From positions 1 through 16,958 of the forward strand of contig DCWO01000044.1 of NCBI GenBank assembly GCA_002328865.1: a stretch of DNA of 16,958 bases, read 5' to 3'. The DNA comes from Dehalococcoidia bacterium UBA2160. Its GTDB lineage: Bacteria > Chloroflexota > Dehalococcoidia > Lucifugimonadales > UBA1123. Under the pieces are notes generated by a model. It saw nothing but the letters and a program-made list of their open reading frames with translations. It ran no database searches and was not told the DNA's origin. This document shows positions 6,804 to 13,654 of the stretch, piece by piece; positions within the stretch are counted from its first letter, which is position 1; the number at the start of each line of letters is the position of its first letter. A program made the translations under genes and the position numbers.

Positions 6804-8804
6804 ATGGCTTCTCGCGACATCACCACACAATCAGCCGAATCCGAGCGCGCCCTACTGTACACGGTGTGGGCCGGTGTGCTCGCCGTCCTGTTCATGCCGC
6901 TTATCGTGACGAGCTCGACGCTTTTCCCATTCATCGTGGGCAAGGCGCTGTTTGCCCGGTCGCTAATCGAAGTTACCGCTGCCGTCTGGCTCATGTTGAT
7001 CTTCGCGTACCCCCGCTACCGGCCCGCACGATCGTGGGTGTTGGCAGCCTTCGGCGTGTGGGTCGTGATTTCTCTGCTTGCCGGATTCGCCGGAGTAAGT
7101 TTGGTGCGAAGCCTATGGTCCACGTACGAGCGAATGCAAGGCATAGTCGATCTCGCTCATTGGCTCGCGTTCGTCGTGATCGCCAGCACGATATTTCGGA
7201 GCTTCAACGACTGGAAGCTGTTTTTCAGCGTCAATCTCGGGGTCTGCACGCTAGTCTCGGTGCTTGGCATAGGCGCCCATTTCGACCTCTGGGAATCCAA
7301 CCTGATCGGCTCTTCTACAAGAATCCAATCTACTCTGGGTAATCCGACCTACGTCGGCGCCTATACGATGGTCAACCTGATGATCGCTCTCGGGATGGCA
7401 TTCCACACGTGGTACACCAGGCGTGAATCGGAACCTCGCAGCGTGGTCAGACGACGTCGCAGACGGGCGTCGCAACGCCCGGAAGGCGCGTCGGAATGGC
7501 AGATTTGGCTACACACTTTCTGGATCACCTCCGCGGGTGTGAACCTTTGGGCTCTTTGGCTGACTGGCACAAGGGGGGCATACGTTGGGATGGTGGCTTG
7601 CGCGATTACGTTTGCGGGGATTTATCTGATGTGGGGCGCTCCGGATGTGCTGAAAAAGGCTTCGTACGCCATTTTCGGTGTCTCCGCGGCGGGAATTATC
7701 TTCTTCGGGTTGGCCAGATCGACAACGGCATTGGATCCCCTCGTGGATGCGAGCTTCACCCTTCGCCGCGTAACTCAAGTGAGTTTGACCGATGCCAGCA
7801 TCAAAGGGAGGTTCACCGCCGCCAGCGCCGGACTTCGAGCATACCGAGACAAGCCGATTTTGGGATGGGGACCGGAGAACTATCTGATCGCGTGGGGTCG
7901 ATATTTCGATCTTGATTCCGGCGTGACCGAGCGGTTCGATCAAGCCCACAACAAGCTGGTCGAAGAACTGACGACGAAAGGCACGTTTGGCCTGGCGGCT
8001 TATTTGTGGGTTTGGGGAGCCATGTGTTGGGTGATCGTCAGGTCTGTGCGAAGACGTGAACCCGCAGACAGGATAATTATCGCTTTTGTCTCCGCGGCCC
8101 TGGTAGGCTTTTTCGCTCAGAACATGTTCTTGTTCGATTCTCCCGTGACATCGCTGCAATTCGCGGTGATGGTCGCATTTGTAGCCGGGGAAGAGATGTG
8201 GCTGCGACGGTCTGACTCCGGACAGGAGGAAACAGATACGGGACAGGACCGCCAACCCTCGGGGTTTATGTCATTCGATTCAACGATCGCCCGGTCGATT
8301 GCAAATCGGTTGCACACTCCAATCGGCGGGATAATTGGCGCCGTTGTCTTGGCCGCGGTGGTTTCCGCGTCATTGGTCTTTTTCAACGTGCGCCAGTTCA
8401 CCGCCGCCACCGCCGTGGTTCAGACCAGCGATCCGCAAATCTCATGGGCAGATCGCTTTTCTTTCTTCGAGGAATCGATTGGGGACTTCCCGGGGTTGGC
8501 CAACTACCCCAGGCTCTTACTGATGAGTCAGGTGACAAACAATATCGGCACCCTCAACGTCGACGAGCTGAACGCCGCTCTCGAATTGATCGAACGCGAG
8601 GGAGCAGAAGCACTGAAGGCAGAACCCGAAAGCTGGCGGATTCACCTCTCGCTGGCTCGCTTCTACCAACTGATCTCTCAAGTCGATCCGAGTTCTTTGG
8701 AAACCGCGAGACAGCATATTGACGAAGGCGTTCGATTGGCGCCCAAAACCCTGGACGCCGATGCGACCAGAAGAGAGCAAGAGAGACTCGAGGCGGCCCG
8801 CTGA
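6804..8804 (+). CDS. O-antigen ligase / polymerase family membrane protein (Wzy_C type)
   Basis: Polytopic protein of 666 aa, predicted to join or polymerise lipid-linked glycans on the outer face of the membrane. Diagnostic segments are in order: W-S-T-Y-E-R-M-Q-G (105-113), GNPTYVGAY (179-187), LTGTRGAYVGM (253-263), then the large external loop with GRFTAASAGLRAYRDKPILG (335-354), W-G-P-E-N-Y (355-360) and HNKLVEELTTKGTFG (382-396). These Arg, His and Glu positions match the Wzy_C domain. About ten helices precede a last helix near 507-527 and a soluble helical C-tail (about 540-666) that may be TPR-like. A very basic cytoplasmic loop lies at 206-229. The ATG at 6732 is in frame but falls inside the promoter; 6804 is the first start on the transcript, though it lacks a clear Shine-Dalgarno. 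The opposite strand downstream carries two glycan-assembly genes. Confidence 0.87.
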   Translation: MASRDITTQSAESERALLYTVWAGVLAVLFMPLIVTSSTLFPFIVGKALFARSLIEVTAAVWLMLIFAYPRYRPARSWVLAAFGVWVVISLLAGFAGVSLVRSLWSTYERMQGIVDLAHWLAFVVIASTIFRSFNDWKLFFSVNLGVCTLVSVLGIGAHFDLWESNLIGSSTRIQSTLGNPTYVGAYTMVNLMIALGMAFHTWYTRRESEPRSVVRRRRRRASQRPEGASEWQIWLHTFWITSAGVNLWALWLTGTRGAYVGMVACAITFAGIYLMWGAPDVLKKASYAIFGVSAAGIIFFGLARSTTALDPLVDASFTLRRVTQVSLTDASIKGRFTAASAGLRAYRDKPILGWGPENYLIAWGRYFDLDSGVTERFDQAHNKLVEELTTKGTFGLAAYLWVWGAMCWVIVRSVRRREPADRIIIAFVSAALVGFFAQNMFLFDSPVTSLQFAVMVAFVAGEEMWLRRSDSGQEETDTGQDRQPSGFMSFDSTIARSIANRLHTPIGGIIGAVVLAAVVSASLVFFNVRQFTAATAVVQTSDPQISWADRFSFFEESIGDFPGLANYPRLLLMSQVTNNIGTLNVDELNAALELIEREGAEALKAEPESWRIHLSLARFYQLISQVDPSSLETARQHIDEGVRLAPKTLDADATRREQERLEAAR

Positions 8805-8832
8805 GGCTGGTGTAGGCGAGGGAATCGAGATT

Positions 8833-8853
8833 GGCGCCGTCGCACGACACGCC
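8833..8853. terminator. Imperfect hairpin between convergent genes
   Basis: GGCG (8833-8836) pairs with CGCC (8850-8853) and GTCG (8839-8842) with CGAC (8845-8848). Together they make an interrupted stem in the 61-nt gap between the convergent O-antigen ligase and sugar transferase genes. There is no T-tract, so a bidirectional terminator role is only possible. Confidence 0.2.
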
Positions 8854-8865
8854 GACAATGGGCAG

Positions 8866-9522
8866 CTACCGGAAGTGCTTCTCACTGTCGTGCCAATGAC
8901 CCGTCGCTGTCAGCCAAACGGACATGAACAACAGCTTGATGTCCAACTGAGGCGACATCTTCCTGATGTACAGAAGGTCGTATCGGAGCTTGTCGCGAGG
9001 TCTCGTTGCGTACCTGCCGTAGACTTGCGCGACCCCTGTGAGGCCGGGCCTGACACGGAGGCGCTCGCTGAACCGGGGAAGCTCCTTGGCGAATTCCGCG
9101 GCCAAACCCGGCCGCTCCGGTCGGGGACCGACCAGGCTGAGGTCACCCTTCCAGAGGTTTATCACCTGAGGCAGTTCGTCTAGGGCCCTGGCCCTGAGCA
9201 GCTTGCCGACTTTGGTTATCCTCGGATCGTCGTCCGCGGCCCACACGGCGCCCGTATACTCTTCGGCGTCGCGGACCATCGAACGGAACTTGTACACTTT
9301 GAACGTGCGACCGCCCTTGCCGAGTCGCAACTGCGTGTAGAACACAGGGCCTCGGTCTTCCAACCAGATGGCCAACGGTATGGCCAGCCACATGATCAGC
9401 CACAACGGCGCGAGCGCCACGTGGGCCGCGAAGAGAATGACCAAGTCTAACGGACGTTTATAGGCCTCGTTCGGCGAGTTCGGGCGTGAGGCGCGGTTTT
9501 CGGGAGTTGGTGGAGGGGCCAT
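8866..9522 (-). CDS. Undecaprenyl-phosphate sugar phosphotransferase (bacterial sugar transferase)
   Basis: Monotopic membrane enzyme that moves a sugar-1-phosphate from a nucleotide sugar to undecaprenyl phosphate and so starts glycan assembly. It is the small form (218 aa), with one N-terminal hydrophobic hairpin (about 26-53) and no large N-terminal domain. Motifs present are RPLDLV (23-28), KVYKFRSM (75-82), the catalytic Asp-Glu in ALDELPQVINLWKGDLSLVG (113-132; D115, E116), PRPERPG next to it and RPGLTGVAQVYGR (158-170). The start is uncertain. The frame runs open upstream to a GTG at 9639, which would overlap the epimerase stop by 29 nt and add 39 polar residues. I prefer ATG 9522 because third-position composition looks less coding upstream. 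Neither start has a good Shine-Dalgarno. It is probably co-transcribed with the epimerase. Confidence 0.9.
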   Translation of the reverse strand: MAPPPTPENRASRPNSPNEAYKRPLDLVILFAAHVALAPLWLIMWLAIPLAIWLEDRGPVFYTQLRLGKGGRTFKVYKFRSMVRDAEEYTGAVWAADDDPRITKVGKLLRARALDELPQVINLWKGDLSLVGPRPERPGLAAEFAKELPRFSERLRVRPGLTGVAQVYGRYATRPRDKLRYDLLYIRKMSPQLDIKLLFMSVWLTATGHWHDSEKHFR

Positions 9523-9610
9523 AACGAACGGTGCGTCGCCAGAATATCGAGCGATGTCTCTTGGTGTCTCTGAATGTTCGAGCACGCTGTGGCGACTGCG
9601 GTCCGCCGGT

Positions 9611-10576
9611 TCAGGCGATGATGTCCTTCGCCCAATCACGTTGCTCTAAATACCATTCTACCGCCCTGGTGACTCCGTCTTCCAGGCCGGTCTCGGGTCG
9701 CCAATTGAGCATCCTGGCGGCTTTGTTGATGTCCGCCCATGTCGATTGTACATCGGCGGCGTGTCGAGGGAGGTAGTCCACCTCGGCGGTCTTCCCCAAG
9801 ACTTTCTCGATGATTGATATCACTCTCGTGATGCGGGCTGGGTTGTCGCTGCCAAGATTGATGATCTCGTAACCCATCGGTTCGAGCGATGCGACAACGC
9901 CAAGGGCTATGTCGTCCACGTACGTGAAGTCTCGCTCCCCACCGTCGCCGTATAGCTGGATCGGCAGCCCTTCCGCGATCGCACGGGTAAATCTGTACAC
10001 GGACATGTCCGGACGCCCGGCCGGTCCGTACACGGTGAAGAATCGCAGCACGGTCACGTCGATTCCGAACAGATGGTGGTAAGTGAAAGCCAGTGTTTCC
10101 GCGGCCTTTTTCGTGGATGCGTAAGGAGACAACGGCATGGCGGTGGGGGCGTCCTCGGCGAACGGCGGAGTCGTGTCATTTCCGTAGACACTCGATGTCG
10201 ACGCCAAAACGAATTTGCCGACCCCGCGTTCTTTGCACAATTCCAGTAAATTCAGAGTGCCGACGTAATTTGTCTCGGCGTAGATCCATGGGTTGTCCAG
10301 CGATTGCCGGACTCCCGCTCTGGCCGCAAGATTGATGACGGCGTCGAATTCGGCGTCGAACACTGAGCCTAAAGCCGAAACGTCTCGTATGTCGATTTCC
10401 TCAAATCGAAACGTCTCGATGCCGTCCAGTTGCCGCAATCGCCATCGTTTGAGCTCAGGGTTGTATCCGTCACTGATGTCGTCGATCCCCGTGACTCGAT
10501 GGCCTTGATCGAGAAGCATGCGAGCGACGGTGGAAGCAATAAAACCGGCGCAGCCGGTCAGCAGGAAATGTCCCAT
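9611..10576 (-). CDS. NAD-dependent epimerase, UDP-glucuronate 4-epimerase-like extended SDR
   Basis: Cytoplasmic nucleotide-sugar epimerase of 321 aa. The NAD-binding motif is TGCAGFIA (7-14, GxxGxxA), with acidic IDD (31-33) ending the second strand. The catalytic set is Ser/Thr near 127-129 in ASTSSVYG and Tyr152/Lys156 in SPYASTKKAAE. Three stretches are closest to UDP-glucuronate 4-epimerases: the block at 84-106 that begins AARAGVRQSLDNP and ends NYVG, FFTVYGPAGRPDMSVYRF, and RDFTYVDDI. Other NDP-hexose epimerases or decarboxylases cannot be fully excluded. It probably supplies UDP-galacturonate or a similar donor to the glycan pathway begun by the adjacent sugar transferase. The ATG has only a weak upstream AGAGG, but a good promoter lies 49 nt further up. 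Confidence 0.9.
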   Translation of the reverse strand: MGHFLLTGCAGFIASTVARMLLDQGHRVTGIDDISDGYNPELKRWRLRQLDGIETFRFEEIDIRDVSALGSVFDAEFDAVINLAARAGVRQSLDNPWIYAETNYVGTLNLLELCKERGVGKFVLASTSSVYGNDTTPPFAEDAPTAMPLSPYASTKKAAETLAFTYHHLFGIDVTVLRFFTVYGPAGRPDMSVYRFTRAIAEGLPIQLYGDGGERDFTYVDDIALGVVASLEPMGYEIINLGSDNPARITRVISIIEKVLGKTAEVDYLPRHAADVQSTWADINKAARMLNWRPETGLEDGVTRAVEWYLEQRDWAKDIIA

Positions 10577-10631
10577 GAATCAACAAGCCTCTGTGGGGCT
10601 GGATCTCCGATGGAGTCGGGAAACTGTCCCT

Positions 10632-10660
10632 ACTATACATAAACGGCAGCCATATGTGGA
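10632..10660 (-). promoter_or_regulatory. Sigma70-like promoter for the epimerase-sugar transferase pair
   Basis: Read on the - strand, TCCACA (10660-10655; 4/6) and TATAGT (10637-10632; 5/6) are spaced 17 nt apart. Transcription would start near 10625 and give a leader of about 50 nt before the epimerase ATG at 10576. Confidence 0.5.
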
Positions 10661-10749
10661 GCGCCTCACGCCTCCGATGGCAGCGCATTTACCGCCCGCC
10701 AGCCGGTTCGGCTGCCACACGGCGCCCACACATTGCGCCATTGAGGATC

Positions 10750-10778
10750 GCAACAAACTTAGATGCGCCTGGTATCAT
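10750..10778 (+). promoter_or_regulatory. Possible extended -10 promoter for the interrupted hydrolase gene
   Basis: TATCAT (10773-10778) matches the -10 consensus at 5/6 and is preceded by the TGN extension (10770-10772). The -35 candidate GCAACA at 17-nt spacing matches only 3/6. The following leader to GTG 10887 would be about 100 nt. Confidence 0.3.
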
Positions 10779-10886
10779 ACTCCCGCGTCAGCGAGAAACC
10801 GCGGATAAAGCGTTGCTACTGGATACACCGACGGCGCCGGGAGGTGATCGGCCACGCATGGCAGCTACAGACATGGTAGCCCGACT

Positions 10887-10940
10887 GTGAGACCCATCCA
10901 CCATGCGGCGCTGTCCGCCGTGACCGGAGGCGCTGTATGA
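10887..10940 (+). pseudogene. Detached N-terminal fragment of the downstream hydrolase, closed by an in-frame TGA
   Basis: From GTG 10887 the frame reads V-R-P-I-H-H-A-A-L-S-A-V-T-G-G-A-V and then TGA (10938-10940). It continues in the same frame as V-A-S-G-E-P-W-A into the coding region that starts at GTG 10965. The fragment looks like the normal start of this membrane hydrolase family: a conserved His pair and then helix 1. The TGA therefore probably marks a nonsense mutation, a base error or a recoded codon. Confidence 0.5.
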
Positions 10941-10964
10941 GTCGCGTCCGGTGAACCCTGGGCC

Positions 10965-11333
10965 GTGCCGGTCGCCGTCGGAGCGGGCGTTCTGGTAGAC
11001 GCGGACCATCTTGTTGACCAGATCTGGCACTTCTACATGCACAAGAGGCCTGCCGCGATCCTGGCCCTGCACGGTTGGGAATGGCTGGCGGCGTTGGGCA
11101 TCGTGTCCGCGGTGCTCGAGTTCCCGTGGTGGATGGTAGCCGCGACGTTCGGATACGGGTCCCACGTCATCACTGACCAGATCTTCAACGGCGTTCACCG
11201 TTGGGGCTACTCGATAGCTTTCAGGGTGCATCACCGGTTTCGCGTGGAGCGGTTCTCGGACCGATGGCGATTGAAACGTCCTGTCGACGCGTTAATCAAC
11301 GAGCTCCGTGTCGGAAGACGGACCCCCCAGTGA
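10965..11333 (+). CDS. Predicted membrane metal-dependent hydrolase, N-terminally truncated by a nonsense codon
   Basis: Small membrane protein of 122 aa from GTG 10965. It carries the metal-ligand pattern of membrane-bound metal-dependent hydrolases (DUF457/YdjM-like): D-A-D-H (12-15), LHGWEW with H36, GYGSHVITDQ with H67 and D71, and HHRF with H89-H90. A hydrophobic segment runs from about 38 to 62. The family usually begins with a short His-containing stretch and a first helix. That part is found in frame at 10887-10964 but is split off by a TGA at 10938. Translation from GTG 10965 has no Shine-Dalgarno and would lose most of helix 1, so the gene may be inactive or the TGA may be an error. 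The gene converges on the methyltransferase with 24 nt between them. No biochemical role is established for close relatives that I can name. Confidence 0.55.
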   Translation: MPVAVGAGVLVDADHLVDQIWHFYMHKRPAAILALHGWEWLAALGIVSAVLEFPWWMVAATFGYGSHVITDQIFNGVHRWGYSIAFRVHHRFRVERFSDRWRLKRPVDALINELRVGRRTPQ

Positions 11334-11357
11334 CGTCCCGGCTGGTCGTTCTGGCGC

Positions 11358-12368
11358 CTACGCGGGCTTTTTCGCGGTCACCAAGGCGAGTTGAGTTGGC
11401 GCCGGAATCAGTTGCGTATCCTGAAAACCGGCGTCTCGAAGCCAGCCAGCCACCTCGGCCCCGTCCCTATCCGCCGCTCCCGCGTCGAAAACAACTTTCA
11501 CGTACAGGTTCTCCATGGCGTCCACCCTCGCTTGGTCCGGCGTCCGGTCGATGCGCAGGTAGTCCTGCACGATAATCATGCCGCCGGGGGAGAGCAGCCG
11601 GCGCGCCAAAGCGAAAAGCTCGCGGCACTCGGCATCGGACTTGATCAGAACCACTCCGGACACCAGCACAACGTCGTAGCCGTCGCCTAGGCCCGCAGCG
11701 AAGAAATCCCCCTCGATGAATGAGATCCGTCCGGTGAGGCTGTTCTCGGCTACCAACTCTCTGGCAATCACCAGAGGTTCCGGCTGGTCAACCACCACGG
11801 AGCGGAGATCGGGGTTTGCCTGACACAGCGCGATGCTGTAGCTGGCTGCGCCTCCGCCCAAATCGACGAGTGTGCGCATGCCTTCGAGGTTCACGCTCTC
11901 GACCAGATGACGGGCCTGGCCGGTCATGGCCCGGTTGTGTTGCCCCATCATGTAGTTGGTCCAATACGTTTCGGCGTCCACGAAGTCGGTTTCGAACGGC
12001 GGAATCGTCTTGCCGTCTCTGACGATCTCGTCCAAGCGGCCCCACGATGCCCATGCGTTCGTATGGTGCAGTGCATGATCGCCGACGTACTCCTCTTTTC
12101 CAGGCACCAGAAATCCCGACGCGACCGCGCTGTTCGTGAACCGATCGCCTTGCCTCTCCACCAATCCCAAAGCCTCGCATGCTTCGACGAACGCGCGCAC
12201 GATGCCGACCTCTCCTGGCATCTCTTCCGCCAACTCGTGTGCGGTCAGCGATTTGCCATCCAGAAGAGAAAATGCGCCGAGTTTGATTCCCGCCCTGAGC
12301 ACAGCGGAGTACCAAAAACTGCGGGCCAGCTCTCTAACGAGCTCCACACCTGTCGATTCGTTCGGCAT
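11358..12368 (-). CDS. SAM-dependent methyltransferase, dimerisation-domain O-methyltransferase family
   Basis: Cytoplasmic protein of 336 aa with the two-part layout of family-2 O-methyltransferases. Residues 10-100 form a winged-helix dimerisation domain (FWYSAVLRAGIKLGAFSLL, LTAHELAEEM, LVERQGDRFTNS). The SAM fold follows, with motif I VDLGGGAASYS (168-178), acidic VVVDQPE (191-197), IEGDFF (218-223) and LLSPGGMIIVQDY (258-270). The block that in plant-type O-methyltransferases reads L-H-D-W with the catalytic His is here V-V-L-I-K-S-D-A-E-C (239-248), so the general-base His looks absent. Catalysis may differ, as in some members that methylate carbon or work by proximity. The substrate is unknown. 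The ATG has GGAGG (12377-12373) 4 nt upstream. It is divergent from the catabolic operon and shares its 167-nt control region. Confidence 0.87.
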   Translation of the reverse strand: MPNESTGVELVRELARSFWYSAVLRAGIKLGAFSLLDGKSLTAHELAEEMPGEVGIVRAFVEACEALGLVERQGDRFTNSAVASGFLVPGKEEYVGDHALHHTNAWASWGRLDEIVRDGKTIPPFETDFVDAETYWTNYMMGQHNRAMTGQARHLVESVNLEGMRTLVDLGGGAASYSIALCQANPDLRSVVVDQPEPLVIARELVAENSLTGRISFIEGDFFAAGLGDGYDVVLVSGVVLIKSDAECRELFALARRLLSPGGMIIVQDYLRIDRTPDQARVDAMENLYVKVVFDAGAADRDGAEVAGWLRDAGFQDTQLIPAPTQLALVTAKKPA

Positions 12369-12481
12369 ACGGCCTCCAATTTCGATAATCGGGTATTCGT
12401 GGCGAGAAGATTCGTACGGCTGCGCCGCGCGTCCACCCCCGCCTCACAGTAGAGCCGAAGTGTACACCAAGTGCTGGGCAT

Positions 12482-12496
12482 GTGATACGGTATCAC
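12482..12496. promoter_or_regulatory. Perfect 15-bp palindrome, putative operator of the catabolic operon
   Basis: GTGATAC (12482-12488), a central G (12489) and GTATCAC (12490-12496) form a perfect 7-1-7 inverted repeat. It ends 39 nt before the ATG of the enolase-superfamily gene, in the divergent gap with the methyltransferase. Size, symmetry and position fit a dimeric repressor such as a GntR/FadR-type regulator. An 8-bp palindrome GTGTACAC lies at 12460-12467, and no clear -35/-10 pair could be assigned. Confidence 0.5.
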
Positions 12497-12535
12497 CCGG
12501 TCGCGAGCTTGAATCTGGTGCGGAGGCAGTCACGA

Positions 12536-13639
12536 ATGAAGATCACTGGACTTACGGTTCACGCATTCGAGCCCCGGCCGAACGCCCACCAAGAAACGAC
12601 CGAGTACATGAGCGCCGCCACCCGTCAGAACGGCGTTGCTGTCATATCCACCGACGAAGGCATCGAAGGCGTGGTGTCAACGCTGGCAGGCACTGCCAAG
12701 CAGCTCGCCAACCTCTGGGCCGAGGCGAGAGGCCACATCGAGGGCGCGGACCCGCTGGATCGAGGCGGGATCGAGAACGTTCTCAGGCGTCGATACTCGT
12801 GGCCGAGCCGGGTGCTGGGCGTGCTCGACTACGGACTCTGGGACATCGCCGGCAAGGCATTCGATTTGCCTGTCTATCGTCTGCTTGGGGCGACCAGAGA
12901 GAAGGTGTTGGCCTACGGGTCGACCGTGCACCATGCCACTGACGAGCGATTCATCGAGATCGCACTAGAGGCCAAGGCCCGCGGGTTCACCGCAGTCAAG
13001 CTGCACCCGTACGGCGCCGCAGACGACGACATCCGCATGTGTTACGCGGTGCGGAAGGCCGTGGGAGACAAAATGAACCTGATGCTGGACACCCTGGCGT
13101 ATCCGGGGCCGTACAGCCGGCACGACGCGTTCAGAGTGGGCAGGGTGCTGGACGAACTCGGCTTCTGGTGGTTCGAGGACCCGTTGCCCAAAACCGATTT
13201 GGACGGACTCGCCGCGTTGACGAAGGCGTGCCAGCGCGTACAGGTTCGCATGGCTGACCGAGTCGAGGACATCCGCGAATACGCCGAGATGGTCCGCCGC
13301 CGGTGCATGGACATAATGGCCGGACCGGCATCCTTCGGCATCACCGACCTGATGAAACTGTCGGCCATGGCCGAGGTCAACCACATGAACATGGAGCCCC
13401 ACGATTTTGGCGGCGGAATAGCCAGCCTCCACGTTCTGCTCGCGGTGGCGAACGCCGACTACTACGAGTTGGCCGTGCCTCAAGGATGCTTCGACACGGC
13501 TCTCTATCCGGGCGTCTACCTGGATCCGATGGACATCGATTCCGACGGTTTCGTTCACGCGCCGACGAAGCCCGGACTCGGCTTTGGCATCGATCTCACC
13601 GAAGCAAAGAAAATCACGGAACAGACGGTTGTTGTCTAG
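12536..13639 (+). CDS. Enolase-superfamily (mandelate racemase/muconate lactonising type) protein, probable dehydratase or epimerase
   Basis: Protein of 367 aa with an N-terminal capping domain (about 1-125) and a (beta/alpha)7-beta barrel. The superfamily abstracts a proton alpha to a carboxylate and stabilises the enolate with Mg2+. Visible sites are K155-L-H157 on strand 2 (a K-x-H form of the base motif), metal ligands D185 (NLMLDTLAYP) and E214 (WWFEDP), a likely third ligand D241 in V-R-M-A-D where most members have G-E, and H289 in MEPHDFGGG, which matches the strand-7 His base. The usual Q-P-D of strand 6 reads A-G-P (262-264), so the Asp of the His-Asp dyad seems missing. ATG 12536 has GGAGG (12522-12526) 9 nt upstream; an in-frame GTG at 12482 would fall inside the palindrome. 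It is followed 15 nt later by a thiamine-diphosphate enzyme, so it is first in the operon. Confidence 0.9.
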   Translation: MKITGLTVHAFEPRPNAHQETTEYMSAATRQNGVAVISTDEGIEGVVSTLAGTAKQLANLWAEARGHIEGADPLDRGGIENVLRRRYSWPSRVLGVLDYGLWDIAGKAFDLPVYRLLGATREKVLAYGSTVHHATDERFIEIALEAKARGFTAVKLHPYGAADDDIRMCYAVRKAVGDKMNLMLDTLAYPGPYSRHDAFRVGRVLDELGFWWFEDPLPKTDLDGLAALTKACQRVQVRMADRVEDIREYAEMVRRRCMDIMAGPASFGITDLMKLSAMAEVNHMNMEPHDFGGGIASLHVLLAVANADYYELAVPQGCFDTALYPGVYLDPMDIDSDGFVHAPTKPGLGFGIDLTEAKKITEQTVVV

Positions 13640-13654
13640 CGGGAGCAACGAGGG

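Larger units (their letters stand above)
10577..10886. other. Divergent intergenic region with promoters in both directions
   Basis: These 310 nt separate the epimerase (- strand) from the interrupted hydrolase (+ strand). I see one good - strand and one weaker + strand promoter, no RNA gene, no repeat array and no convincing open frame. Confidence 0.6.

Noticed and set aside
7509..8255. Open frame on the - strand inside the O-antigen ligase gene
   Set aside because: The + strand product carries all Wzy_C motifs; the reverse frame has many Arg, Ser and Gln and no domain.
10577..10886. tRNA, small RNA or riboswitch in the longest gap
   Set aside because: I could find no cloverleaf, T-loop sequence or known aptamer core by eye.
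12482..12535. Upstream GTG start for the enolase-superfamily gene
   Set aside because: It lies inside the palindrome with no ribosome site, while ATG 12536 has GGAGG at good spacing and starts at the first strand of the fold.
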